Part shown: positions 6,479 to 13,958 of the stretch, in pieces
Position numbering within the stretch: position 1 is the first letter of the stretch
Layout: each line of letters opens with the position of its first letter
DNA from: Thermoplasmatota archaeon
GTDB lineage: Archaea; Thermoplasmatota; Thermoplasmata; Thermoplasmatales; Thermoplasmataceae
Assembly (NCBI GenBank): GCA_023489425.1
Contig: JAMDCG010000059.1
Span: 1 to 15,457, forward strand
DNA: 15,457 nt
Reading direction: 5' to 3'
Translations under genes and position numbers: made by a program
The notes under the pieces: model-generated
Database searches by the model: none
What the model was told of the DNA's origin: nothing
What the model saw: the letters and a program-made list of their open reading frames with translations, nothing else

Positions 6479-7234
6479 TTATATTGTTATGACTTCAAGA
6501 CCTAATTGATCTGCAACTTCCCTTATCATAGTCATGCCTGCAGACTTTATCCCTTTCTTGTCAACCAGGAAACCCTTACATTTATCAGTTTTCTCAACTG
6601 CCATCAGGATTTCATCCTTTCCGATCTCATCCATTCTGAACTTGGAAATAATATGGCCAACATTGACATTCTCCTTCAGAACATATGAGGAAAATTTTGG
6701 AGCGTAATGCCCTCCACCGGCACCAACATAGTTCGGATAATTCTTCGGTGTGGCATCTCTCACTCCCAGAAACAGAGTCCTAAGTGCATCGACGTCTTTC
6801 CAATTTTCTGGCTCAGTGCCTATCTCTGCAAATATCAGTCTATTATTGGACTCTGGACCATGATGAGTTGCCTCAAAGGTCACCTGATACTTTTCTCCAC
6901 TGTAAACATCGCACATTTTTCTAAGTATTGCAGTCTGTATTTCGGGTGCACATCTTGCAATGTTCCTTTCTCTTCCGCCAATATCATTAGTTGAGAAGTT
7001 CCCTACAGGATGTACTGTAATGGAGTTCACCTTTGCCTTGGAAGAATGTCTGCTAAGAAAAATAATAACCCTGTCTTCATTATCTATAAGCTTTTCTGGA
7101 AATTCTAACAGTGGTAGTCTGCCTTCAGTTAGTATATATTTTCCAAGTCCGGGACCATTAGAAATGAAGTAGTTATAAATACTGAAACTGGCATCATCGC
7201 TTTTCGTTGCAATAAACACAGGATCGTATTCCAT
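6479..7234 (-). CDS. dtdA: D-aminoacyl-tRNA deacylase, archaeal DtdA (DTD2) type
   Basis: DtdA hydrolyses the ester bond of tRNAs mischarged with D-amino acids, recycling the tRNA and keeping D-residues out of proteins. The 251-residue protein has the family's conserved motifs: FLSRHSS (59-65), TVHPVGNF (73-80), EATHHGP (121-127) and GGGHYAPK (173-180); the His and Glu residues of these motifs belong to the zinc-dependent active site. The length is normal for the single-domain archaeal/plant form. Its ATG overlaps the stop of the upstream gene by one base (TAATG), so the two are co-translated. It is oriented with, but separated by 247 bases from, the PLP/DUF1611/MurL-like operon. Recognition is confident. 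Confidence 0.93.
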   Translation of the reverse strand: MEYDPVFIATKSDDASFSIYNYFISNGPGLGKYILTEGRLPLLEFPEKLIDNEDRVIIFLSRHSSKAKVNSITVHPVGNFSTNDIGGRERNIARCAPEIQTAILRKMCDVYSGEKYQVTFEATHHGPESNNRLIFAEIGTEPENWKDVDALRTLFLGVRDATPKNYPNYVGAGGGHYAPKFSSYVLKENVNVGHIISKFRMDEIGKDEILMAVEKTDKCKGFLVDKKGIKSAGMTMIREVADQLGLEVITI

Positions 7235-7665
7235 TATCTCTCCACCAGATCGTGATACAAATTCTCGCTTCTTATTCTGAGTCTTTCAATGTTGCTTGCG
7301 TAATTTTCAAGATAATCCTTTCCCTCTTCATATTTTCTTATGGTTCCAAGGACAATGTCATGCTCCCTTCCAAGTGTGCTTGAAATGAAGAGCAATACAC
7401 TCTGAATGCTCTCAGGATCTGGCGCTTCTACTTTCCTGTGGTTATATATCCTGATATCTGGTTCCCTTTCGAGTTTCTCAAGAGTTTCCTTCTTTTTAAG
7501 TGCCTCATTCATGAGGTTCAAATTGGCTATAAAATAATCAACAATCATCGAGATATTATTGTGAAATGTCTCATCCCTAATATCCTTAAGCTGCTCCTGA
7601 ATTTTTAAGTTACTTTTTGTAATTTCATCAATTAACTCATCTTCCTTACTCATGCTCACTCCCAT
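7234..7665 (-). CDS. Helical (coiled-coil) protein of unknown function, cotranscribed with dtdA
   Basis: A charged, almost wholly helical protein (143 residues from ATG 7665, 139 from ATG 7653) rich in Glu, Lys, Leu and Ile. Heptad-like stretches lie at about residues 5-30 (DELIDEITKSNLKIQEQLKD), 50-70 and 115-143. No catalytic motif, signal peptide or membrane segment is seen and I do not recognise a family. Two starts compete: ATG 7665, nearly at the transcription start, and ATG 7653, preceded 2 bases upstream by GGAGTGA, a good match to the archaeal Shine-Dalgarno; the second may be the true start. Its one-base overlap with dtdA makes a two-gene operon, so a role linked to tRNA proofreading is possible but only by context. 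Confidence 0.7.
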   Translation of the reverse strand: MGVSMSKEDELIDEITKSNLKIQEQLKDIRDETFHNNISMIVDYFIANLNLMNEALKKKETLEKLEREPDIRIYNHRKVEAPDPESIQSVLLFISSTLGREHDIVLGTIRKYEEGKDYLENYASNIERLRIRSENLYHDLVER

Positions 7666-7682
7666 ACCTAATATGGAAAGTG

Positions 7683-7690
7683 TTTTAAAA
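7683..7690. promoter_or_regulatory. Shared bidirectional TATA element TTTTAAAA
   Basis: The 45-base gap between the divergent dtdA operon and valS contains one perfect TATA-like palindrome. Its centre is 25 bases from the valS ATG at 7711, giving a leaderless valS mRNA, and about 25 bases from position 7661 on the other strand, just upstream of ATG 7653. One TBP site may therefore serve both directions. Confidence 0.5.
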
Positions 7691-7710
7691 ACTTTTGAGA
7701 TAACAAGCCA

Positions 7711-10056
7711 ATGGACTTTGACATTCCAGAAATGGAAAAAGAGATACTGAAAAAATGGGAAAAATCCGATCTCTCTAAACTGAACGAGGATGCAATTAAG
7801 GATGGAAAAATATACTCAATAGACACACCTCCACCCACAGTTTCAGGGGAAATCCATATAGGACATGCATATTCATACCCGCATCAGGATATAGCAGCAA
7901 GGTTTAGAAGAATGATGGGTTATTATGTTTTTTACCCGTCTGGTTTTGATAATAATGGGTTGGCAACGGAGAGATTTGTCGAAAAAACTCTGAAGCTCAG
8001 CCTCAACAACATCCCTGTAAAGGATGCAATAGAGAAGTGCGAAACGGTCTCTGGAGAAGCAATAGCGGAAATGAAGAAATCATTCATCAGGCTTGGTCTA
8101 TCACAGAACTTTGAAAATTCATATATTACTTACTCTAAGGGATCCTGGAAGATTTCACAGGGCTTCTTTCTTGATCTTTTCAAAAAAGGAATAGCATACA
8201 GGAGTGAGGGAATGACCATAAGCTGCCCAACTTGCAGGACTGCAATTTCACAGATTGAAATGGAAGACAGTGAAAGGGAAACAGACTTCGTTTATATAGA
8301 CTTCAGGTCAGATGATGGAGCAGTTATTCAGATAGCCACAACAAGACCTGAAATGCTTGCAGCTTGTGTGGCTATTGCACTGAATCCGGAGGACGAGAGG
8401 GCAAAAAAATTCTCAGGAAAGAAATTCAGGGTACCTCTATACAGGCAGGAAGTTGAAATTATAACAGATCCGCGAGTTCTGATGGATAAGGGCACGGGTG
8501 CTGAAATGGTATGCACCTTCGGGGATCAGACAGATTACGAAATATGGAAAGATCATTCCCTGAAACTTATAAGATTACTTGATGAAAGGGGATTCATAAG
8601 AGATGGTGGCCTCCTTGAAGGTCTCAAGGTAGAAGAGGGAAGAAAAAAGATAAAGAATCTTCTGAAGGAGTCAGGAGATCTTAAGTCCATAGAGAGAATA
8701 AAACATTCTGTCAATACCCATGAAAGATGTGGAACACCAATTGAGATCGGTGTGAGCAAACAGTGGTATCTCAGGTATCTTGACATGAAGGACGATCTTA
8801 TACAGCAGGGAAGAAAGATAAAATGGACACCCGATTTTATGAGAATACGTTATGAAAACTGGGTAAATGGCCTGAAATGGGACTGGTGCATATCGAGGCA
8901 GAGGATAATGGGAATATCAATTCCAGTCTGGTACTGCAACAGTTGTGGTGAGGTCATTCTTCCAGAAAAAAGTGAGTTGCCAGTAGACCCAAGGTTTGAT
9001 GAGAAGAAAAAATGTCCTAAATGTTCATCTAATGATGTGACTCCAGAAACAGATGTTCTGGATACATGGTTTACATCATCAACATCGCCTACAATTTCTC
9101 TTAGAGATTCTTCCATAGAAAATAACGGAATTCCGATGAGTGCAAGATTTCAGGGGCATGATATCATTACAACATGGGCATTCACCACGATTTACAGATA
9201 CATGGTTCATTTCCAAAAGATACCATGGGATAATATCATAATAAGTGGGAACGTCTTTGATTCCAAGGGTCAAAAAATGAGTAAGAGCAAGGGAAACGTG
9301 GTCTATCCAATGGAACTTGTTGACAAGTATGGAGCTGATGGGGTTCGGTTGTGGGGTTCTTCCTCGTCAACGTGGGACGACATTTCACTCAAGGAACAGG
9401 AGCTCACAAGGGGAAGAAGAACCATAATAAAGATATACAACGCAATAAGTCTTATCAGTGCACTACCAGAAAAGAGAAAAACAGAAATAAAGCTGCCATT
9501 CAACAGATGGATTGCACAGGAGTTAAATAGAACCATTAGAAAGGCAGAAGAACTATACTCAACCAATGACTTTGCCAAAGCCAGGACAGAGATTGATAAC
9601 TTCTTTTGGACAATGTTCTGCGATAATTATCTTGAGATAATCAAATCCTTTGTATCAAGGGGTTCAGAAGAGGAAAAAGATGAAATTGCATATGTTGCAA
9701 GAGAAGTTGCACTGGACATTATGAAACTTTATGCACCTATTGCCCCATTCATCACAGATAAGGCATATGAAATGCTGGGCATGGAAGGATCAATTCATGA
9801 ACAGAAGTGGCCTGTAGAACTGGAAGATTTTGAAAAAGATGCAGAAATATTCAGCAATGTAATATCAGTAATCTCTGGGATTAGAACAGAAAGAAGTAAG
9901 CTAAAATCGGGAAAACAGGCATATAAAGGATTTATTATTTCCACACCGGTGGATTTGAAAGAATTCGATAAAAGGGTGATCAAGGAGACACTGAGGGAGG
10001 AAAATCTTGTGTTCAGGAAAGATATGGCAATTAAAATTGAATCAATAGTTGAATAG
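7711..10056 (+). CDS. valS: Valyl-tRNA synthetase
   Basis: A class I aminoacyl-tRNA synthetase of 781 residues that charges tRNA-Val in the cytosol. The HIGH signature is at 49-52 within TPPPTVSGEIHIGHAYSY, a context specific to ValS; KMSKS is at 522-526. The CP1 editing domain, which hydrolyses Thr-tRNA(Val), is marked by the IATTRPEM motif (about 208-215). Zinc-knuckle cysteines appear as C172/C175 and as C409/C412 with C435/C438. An anticodon-binding helical domain follows (about 600-720). The C-terminal coiled coil of bacterial ValS is absent, and the total is shorter than the usual ValS of 860-950 residues, as in other short archaeal forms. ATG 7711 has a TATA element at the leaderless distance and no Shine-Dalgarno. 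Choice of ValS over IleS or LeuS rests on the HIGH context and length. Confidence 0.95.
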   Translation: MDFDIPEMEKEILKKWEKSDLSKLNEDAIKDGKIYSIDTPPPTVSGEIHIGHAYSYPHQDIAARFRRMMGYYVFYPSGFDNNGLATERFVEKTLKLSLNNIPVKDAIEKCETVSGEAIAEMKKSFIRLGLSQNFENSYITYSKGSWKISQGFFLDLFKKGIAYRSEGMTISCPTCRTAISQIEMEDSERETDFVYIDFRSDDGAVIQIATTRPEMLAACVAIALNPEDERAKKFSGKKFRVPLYRQEVEIITDPRVLMDKGTGAEMVCTFGDQTDYEIWKDHSLKLIRLLDERGFIRDGGLLEGLKVEEGRKKIKNLLKESGDLKSIERIKHSVNTHERCGTPIEIGVSKQWYLRYLDMKDDLIQQGRKIKWTPDFMRIRYENWVNGLKWDWCISRQRIMGISIPVWYCNSCGEVILPEKSELPVDPRFDEKKKCPKCSSNDVTPETDVLDTWFTSSTSPTISLRDSSIENNGIPMSARFQGHDIITTWAFTTIYRYMVHFQKIPWDNIIISGNVFDSKGQKMSKSKGNVVYPMELVDKYGADGVRLWGSSSSTWDDISLKEQELTRGRRTIIKIYNAISLISALPEKRKTEIKLPFNRWIAQELNRTIRKAEELYSTNDFAKARTEIDNFFWTMFCDNYLEIIKSFVSRGSEEEKDEIAYVAREVALDIMKLYAPIAPFITDKAYEMLGMEGSIHEQKWPVELEDFEKDAEIFSNVISVISGIRTERSKLKSGKQAYKGFIISTPVDLKEFDKRVIKETLREENLVFRKDMAIKIESIVE

Positions 10057-10113
10057 GTTCATACATCGGCGTAAATTAAAATACATTGGATAACATGATA
10101 GGAAAGGCTTGAA

Positions 10114-10617
10114 ATGTATCTCACACCTGAAAGAGCAGTAAAAATAGGAATGATACTGGTAGTTGCATCAATTTTAATAATGGGTTATTCCGCCTTTGGA
10201 TTTTACACGTCATCCTCAGCCACAAAGGATACAGTTATTGCTGGTGGTTCCGAAAAATCTATGGATATAAACGTAACGTCAGGACTACTTCTGACATATA
10301 CGATCACAGCAAATTCTACTGGAAACTTCAGGGCATGGTTCAGTGAACCATCAGGCAATACTGTTGTGGAATCAAACTTCACAGGATCGGGCATTTCAAA
10401 ATCCATAGTGGCACCTGTTTCAGGACAGTGGGTTTTTCACGTGGAAAATCTAGAAAAAAATAGCTCTGCCCTGAAAATACATCTCGGACAGATTTCATAT
10501 TACCTTGAAGCGGGATTATACTTTGGCATTACTGTTCTTATTTTGGGCATAGTTTTCATTCTCTACTTCTTCAATGTACAGAAGAGAGAAACCATAAGAA
10601 AGAGTAAGCGGTTTTAA
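10114..10617 (+). CDS. Two-TM membrane protein with glycosylatable ectodomain
   Basis: The 167-residue protein has an N-terminal hydrophobic segment (about 10-31, after a short basic start), an extracellular beta-rich domain of about 100 residues and a second membrane segment (about 133-153) followed by a very basic cytoplasmic tail (QKRETIRKSKRF). The ectodomain carries four N-glycosylation sequons (N53-V-T, N67-S-T, N88-F-T, N116-S-S), in line with heavily glycosylated surface proteins of wall-less Thermoplasmatales. The strand pattern (LLTYTITANSTGNF, GQWVFHVENL) resembles GOLD/emp24-like or other sugar/lipid-contacting beta sandwiches, but I do not recognise a named family. GGAAAGG lies 6 bases before the ATG as a possible ribosome site. 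It is 57 bases downstream of valS and could be cotranscribed or use the AATTAAAATA element at 10074-10083. Confidence 0.75.
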   Translation: MYLTPERAVKIGMILVVASILIMGYSAFGFYTSSSATKDTVIAGGSEKSMDINVTSGLLLTYTITANSTGNFRAWFSEPSGNTVVESNFTGSGISKSIVAPVSGQWVFHVENLEKNSSALKIHLGQISYYLEAGLYFGITVLILGIVFILYFFNVQKRETIRKSKRF

Positions 10618-10624
10618 AAATCTG

Positions 10625-10630
10625 TTTTTT
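10625..10630 (+). terminator. Oligo-T terminator candidate
   Basis: A run of six T begins 8 bases after the stop of the two-TM protein gene, in the 50-base gap between two convergent genes. It is the natural place for termination of the valS-side transcript. Confidence 0.35.
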
Positions 10631-10667
10631 ATGTAAATATTTGGGTTTTAATATTTCACCAATTCTT

Positions 10668-11657
10668 CTAACCTATATATATGTGGAAATAGGTGTGGAA
10701 TATAAATCCTATTGTGTAGGTGATTGCCGCGGCTAGCAGTGATAAAATGGCTGCCCTGCTTGAGGATTTCAATATAGAGATGTTCAGTGCTATTGCTATA
10801 ATGGAATTGCTTACTGCCTGAACTGCAGCCACAAGTATAACGGCAATGATCAGTGAAAGTATGCCAAGAGGAAAGAGGAAAGGAATTATTGGAAAAGCAG
10901 CTCCTGCTATATAGGAAAGACCGGTTGTTCCCGCTGAAACCTTTGTACGGTTCTCTTCATTTTCAATTTCAGTCTTCATCTTATGAGTGCTAGTGTTTGT
11001 AATGAGACTTTCCCTTTTAATATTCCTTATCCTGTACTCAATTTCGGAGGATTTTGAAAGATATGCTCCAAGGGTCATGCTTATGGTTCCACCGACTCCT
11101 ATAACAAGTCCACTCATCGCAATTATGAAATTGTTACTTATAATTGCAGTTAATCCTGCGATTGCCGCCAGAACCTCAACAAGTCCATCACTCATACCAT
11201 ATATGAAAGCCTGTATTCTATCAAGATAGGCTTCCCTGTTAATCCCCATCTGTTCAAAGACGTTTTCATGACCTATCTCATCATTTATAATAGATTTTAA
11301 TGCATTTACTTCATCGGTATCCTTCATATTCTTTAAAAAATCCCTGTATTTTCTAATACTTTCAACCTCTCCTCTTTCCAGAAGATTGACAGTCAGGTTA
11401 TTACCCAAGATTCTGGTAAGGAATAGGAGAAAGAAAATCTTCACACCTCTAGGCTTGATCTCATTTTTTTCAGAGCCTAACTTTATGAGTCTTTTCATCC
11501 AGAACTCAGAATGGGACTCCTCCATTTCAGCGAGATAATCAAGTTTCTCTTTTAAAACTTTATTTCGGGATCTTTTGGCAAGTTTTCTATAGAACTCTCT
11601 GTCTGTGATCTCATCTCTATAGAATTCTGAAACCAGTTTCTCTTCTTCTCCCATCAT
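10668..11657 (-). CDS. Ferritin-like/VIT1 fusion iron transporter (MbfA/EVIT type)
   Basis: The N-terminal 140 residues form a rubrerythrin-type ferritin-like domain with the two di-iron motifs E46-x-x-H49 and E127-x-x-H130 plus carboxylates E16/E21 and E94/E97 positioned for the other ligands. The C-terminal part is a VIT1/CCC1-family membrane domain with five predicted helices (about 152-170, 173-196, 243-265, 268-293, 300-324); the first begins with YGMSDGLVEVLAAIAGLTA, the family's typical first-helix pattern. In characterised MbfA-type proteins this fusion exports iron from the cytosol and protects against iron and peroxide stress, a sensible function in an acidophile living in iron-rich water. 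The loop between helices 2 and 3 (about 198-240) is charged. The start is ATG 11657 (or the adjacent ATG 11654); a TATA-like ATATAAAATTA lies about 33 bases upstream and a palindrome at 11711-11724. Confidence 0.88.
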   Translation of the reverse strand: MMGEEEKLVSEFYRDEITDREFYRKLAKRSRNKVLKEKLDYLAEMEESHSEFWMKRLIKLGSEKNEIKPRGVKIFFLLFLTRILGNNLTVNLLERGEVESIRKYRDFLKNMKDTDEVNALKSIINDEIGHENVFEQMGINREAYLDRIQAFIYGMSDGLVEVLAAIAGLTAIISNNFIIAMSGLVIGVGGTISMTLGAYLSKSSEIEYRIRNIKRESLITNTSTHKMKTEIENEENRTKVSAGTTGLSYIAGAAFPIIPFLFPLGILSLIIAVILVAAVQAVSNSIIAIALNISILKSSSRAAILSLLAAAITYTIGFIFHTYFHIYIG

Positions 11658-11710
11658 TCAGGTAGAATTGTACATGAATATTAATAATTTTATATTGCAT
11701 GAAAATAAAA

Positions 11711-11724
11711 TAAGGATTTCCTTA
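11711..11724. promoter_or_regulatory. Palindrome TAAGGA-TT-TCCTTA upstream of the iron transporter
   Basis: A perfect inverted repeat with 6-base arms and a 2-base spacer, about 55-65 bases upstream of the ATG of the ferritin/VIT gene and just upstream of its TATA element. It bears some likeness to half-sites of DtxR/IdeR-type metal regulators (TTAGG...CCTAA), so metal-dependent control is possible. A second, AT-only inverted repeat (GTTATAT / ATATAAC, 11751-11757 and 11769-11775) lies further upstream. Confidence 0.35.
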
Positions 11725-11818
11725 CATTTTACACAATTGTCACACTATATGTTATATTTAATATTCTGATATAACTCAACAGGGCAAATCCTCCTTAGAA
11801 TAAGAATAATTTTTATAT

Positions 11819-11839
11819 ATGTTACGAAATACGTAACAT
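11819..11839. promoter_or_regulatory. Inverted repeat ATGTTACG-AAATA-CGTAACAT upstream of the aminotransferase
   Basis: Perfect 8-base arms (11819-11826 and 11832-11839) with a 5-base spacer. It overlaps the end of one TATA-like element (TTTTATATAT, 11811-11820) and lies about 37 bases upstream of a second (CTATATAT, 11863-11870). If the first is used, the site would block transcription; if the second, it sits where an activator would. The size suits a dimeric HTH protein such as a MarR, ArsR or Lrp type. Confidence 0.55.
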
Positions 11840-11862
11840 TATTTCGTTTTTCATTCAATAAG

Positions 11863-11897
11863 CTATATATTTTCAATTGACATCTATTTTCAGGTGA
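11863..11897 (+). promoter_or_regulatory. TATA element and Shine-Dalgarno for the class III aminotransferase
   Basis: CTATATAT at 11863-11870 predicts transcription starting near 11891. AGGTGA (11892-11897) is a clear Shine-Dalgarno match 4 bases before the ATG at 11902, unlike most genes here, which look leaderless. This supports the ATG as start. Confidence 0.5.
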
Positions 11898-11901
11898 AAT
11901 T

Positions 11902-13260
11902 ATGCAAACAAATGAAAACGATTTCGAGATGAAAGTGAATATAAAGGTAGTGCCGCCAGGACCAAAGGGTAAGAAAATAGTTGAAGAAGATACTGAATAT
12001 CTGGCAACAAGTTCCAAGTCACTTCCTATAGTGGCCAAGAGAGGAAGGGGGGTTTATATACAGGACGTAGATGAGAATGTGTATATTGACTTCGCAGCAG
12101 GTATTGGAGTCAACAACATGGGGCATATTCATCCCTATATTACCGAAAAAGTTCAGGAACAGCTGTTTAAGCTCTGGCATTTTGCAGGAACTGACTTTTA
12201 TTATCAGGAACAGGTAGATGCAGCAAAGGCAATATCCAGCGTGACACCCGGTAAGTTCAAGAAGAAGGTCTTTTTCACAAACAGTGGAACAGAAAGCGTT
12301 GAGGCAGCAATCAAATTTGCCAAGGTTGCAACAAGAAAACAGGAGTTCATCTCATTCATAGGAGCATTTCACGGAAGATCACAGGGTTCACTTTCCATGA
12401 CCGCTTCAAAGGGAATCCAGAAAAAGTATCTTTTCCCATCAATGCCAGGAGTTGAACATGTTCCATTTCCTAACCCATACAGGAACATTTTTGGAATAGA
12501 CGGATATGAACATCCTCAAGAACTCACCAACGCAGCACTGGATTTCATAGAGAAATACACGCTGAAAATGTACATGCCTCCAGAAAACGTTGCTGCATTT
12601 GTAGTTGAACCAATACAGGGAGAAGGCGGCTATATCGTTCCACCAATGGATTTCCACAAGAAACTCAGGAAACTGGCAGATGACAACAACATGCTCGTTG
12701 TAATGGATGAAGTTCAGGCAGGCTTTGGTAGAACAGGAAAATTCTTTGCCTCAGAACATTTTGGTGTTGAACCTCAGATCATTACACTGGCAAAGGCAAT
12801 TGCAAACGGGCTTCCAATGGGAGCTGTGGTGGTAGATTCAAAGCTGGACTTCCCAGAACTCGGGCTTCACTCAAACACATATGGTGGAAACCTTCTTGCT
12901 TCTGTTGCAAGCAAGGCAACCATAGAGGCCATGAAGAAGGAAGGTGCAGTGGAAAATGCAGCCAAGAGAGGAAAGCATCTCAGGCAGAGACTGGAAGAAC
13001 TAAAGGAAAGATATGATGTCATTGGAGATGTAAGGGGTATTGGGCTCATGCAGGCAATCGACTTTGTAAAGGACAGAAGAACAAAGGAACCGGCCGTAAA
13101 GCTCAGAAACGATGTTGAGTATAAAGGCTTCCAGAATGGAATAATACTTCTCGGAACAGGAGAAAGTGCAATAAGGCTGATTCCACCTCTGATAATCACT
13201 GATGAGCAGATAGATGAGGGAGTTGAATGCCTTGAGAAGGCAATAAAGCAATCACTTTGA
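11902..13260 (+). CDS. Class III PLP aminotransferase (4-aminobutyrate/ornithine type, or amino-acid racemase of the same family)
   Basis: A 452-residue fold-type I, class III aminotransferase. The PLP lysine is Lys298 in TLAKAIANGLPMGAV; Asp269 and Gln272 of MDEVQAGFGRTG contact the PLP pyridine ring; NSGTESVE (127-134) binds the phosphate; GAFHGRSQG holds the aromatic/His stacking position; EPIQGEGG carries the substrate-switch Glu. The motifs WHFAGTDFYY and VPFPNPYRNIFG place it close to the archaeal 'acetylornithine aminotransferase family' group, which in Thermococcales contains ornithine aminotransferase and also broad-specificity amino-acid racemases. Sequence reading cannot separate transaminase from racemase activity. 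Likely substrates are GABA, ornithine or neutral amino acids. The gene appears monocistronic; it has its own promoter with a strong inverted repeat, and its stop overlaps that of the convergent Hjc-like gene by 9 bases. Confidence 0.88.
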   Translation: MQTNENDFEMKVNIKVVPPGPKGKKIVEEDTEYLATSSKSLPIVAKRGRGVYIQDVDENVYIDFAAGIGVNNMGHIHPYITEKVQEQLFKLWHFAGTDFYYQEQVDAAKAISSVTPGKFKKKVFFTNSGTESVEAAIKFAKVATRKQEFISFIGAFHGRSQGSLSMTASKGIQKKYLFPSMPGVEHVPFPNPYRNIFGIDGYEHPQELTNAALDFIEKYTLKMYMPPENVAAFVVEPIQGEGGYIVPPMDFHKKLRKLADDNNMLVVMDEVQAGFGRTGKFFASEHFGVEPQIITLAKAIANGLPMGAVVVDSKLDFPELGLHSNTYGGNLLASVASKATIEAMKKEGAVENAAKRGKHLRQRLEELKERYDVIGDVRGIGLMQAIDFVKDRRTKEPAVKLRNDVEYKGFQNGIILLGTGESAIRLIPPLIITDEQIDEGVECLEKAIKQSL

Positions 13261-13776
13261 ATTGCTTTCCATTAAATATTTTAGCATATTACTCAGTGGG
13301 GCACCATCCTCCCACTTCATTACAAAATTTTCATTTCTGGTTATTTCAATTTGAGGAAGTATATTGTAAAGATTCCTGTATCTGCCCATGGGTTCTCCCG
13401 GGACTTTGAACATTCTCCAGGGATCGCCTTCTGTATTTTTTAGCCTGAAGGCGTAAATTAGAAATATGCCAGAATTAAGGCACTTCTTGGCCAGTCTCTC
13501 AGCCTGATCCTGATTTTTTCCAGAGGAGGAAGAAAAGGCGAGTACTGGATTCTGTGAACTCTTTACCTCAATTACCATAGACATGTCAAATCTAACAGCA
13601 ATCAGATCAGCACCTTTTGAACCTGCTGCCCTGGTCACAAAAAAAGGGTATTTAATCAGATGTTCATATGCTTCCTTTGATAGGAAATCAAGTTTTTTAG
13701 ACAACTTTCCAATAACTTTCTGGCTTCCTGACAGTATGGATACCAGTTCCCTTTCATAAATACTTCCATTCAACAC
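13252..13776 (-). CDS. Hjc-like Holliday-junction resolvase / PD-(D/E)XK nuclease
   Basis: The 174-residue protein has the core of an archaeal Hjc-type nuclease: the first acidic residue in SIYERE (Glu8/Glu10), then RAAGSKGADLIAV (49-61, with Asp57) and the D-(E)xK end VIEVKSS (Glu70, Lys72). Hjc cuts four-way junctions during recombination and fork repair. Two features are unlike standard Hjc (about 130-140 residues): about 30 extra residues between the first acidic residue and the RxAGS motif (17-45), and a C-terminal extension of roughly 40 residues (MFKVPGEPMG onward). It may be a divergent resolvase or a related repair nuclease. Start codon is GTG 13776 or TTG 13773; a TATA-like TCTATATGCA (13800-13791) lies about 25 bases upstream, giving a leaderless mRNA. 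It is convergent with the aminotransferase gene, overlapping by 9 bases. Confidence 0.75.
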   Translation of the reverse strand: MLNGSIYERELVSILSGSQKVIGKLSKKLDFLSKEAYEHLIKYPFFVTRAAGSKGADLIAVRFDMSMVIEVKSSQNPVLAFSSSSGKNQDQAERLAKKCLNSGIFLIYAFRLKNTEGDPWRMFKVPGEPMGRYRNLYNILPQIEITRNENFVMKWEDGAPLSNMLKYLMESNSK

Positions 13777-13927
13777 GCGTTAATGTCTCATGCATATAGA
13801 AATTTTCTCTGCATAACAATGAAAGCGAGTAATAAAAGAGGTAATCTGACCTAAGAAGGTTTTTTGCACAACCTAAACTGTAATATGTTTTTATTCTCCA
13901 ATTATTGCATTTTTAAAAGCCGCATAG

Positions 13928-13936
13928 TTTAAAATA
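13928..13936 (+). promoter_or_regulatory. TATA element for the acyl-CoA synthetase gene (leaderless)
   Basis: TTTAAAATA is centred 27 bases before the ATG at 13959, so transcription should start at the start codon itself. No Shine-Dalgarno sequence is present. Confidence 0.5.
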
Positions 13937-13958
13937 AAGGATTTTTATCTATTGAATT

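Noticed and set aside
12867..13251. Open frames of 83-110 codons on the minus strand inside the aminotransferase gene
   Set aside because: They are antisense to a strongly recognisable conserved protein and have no family-like sequence or promoter.
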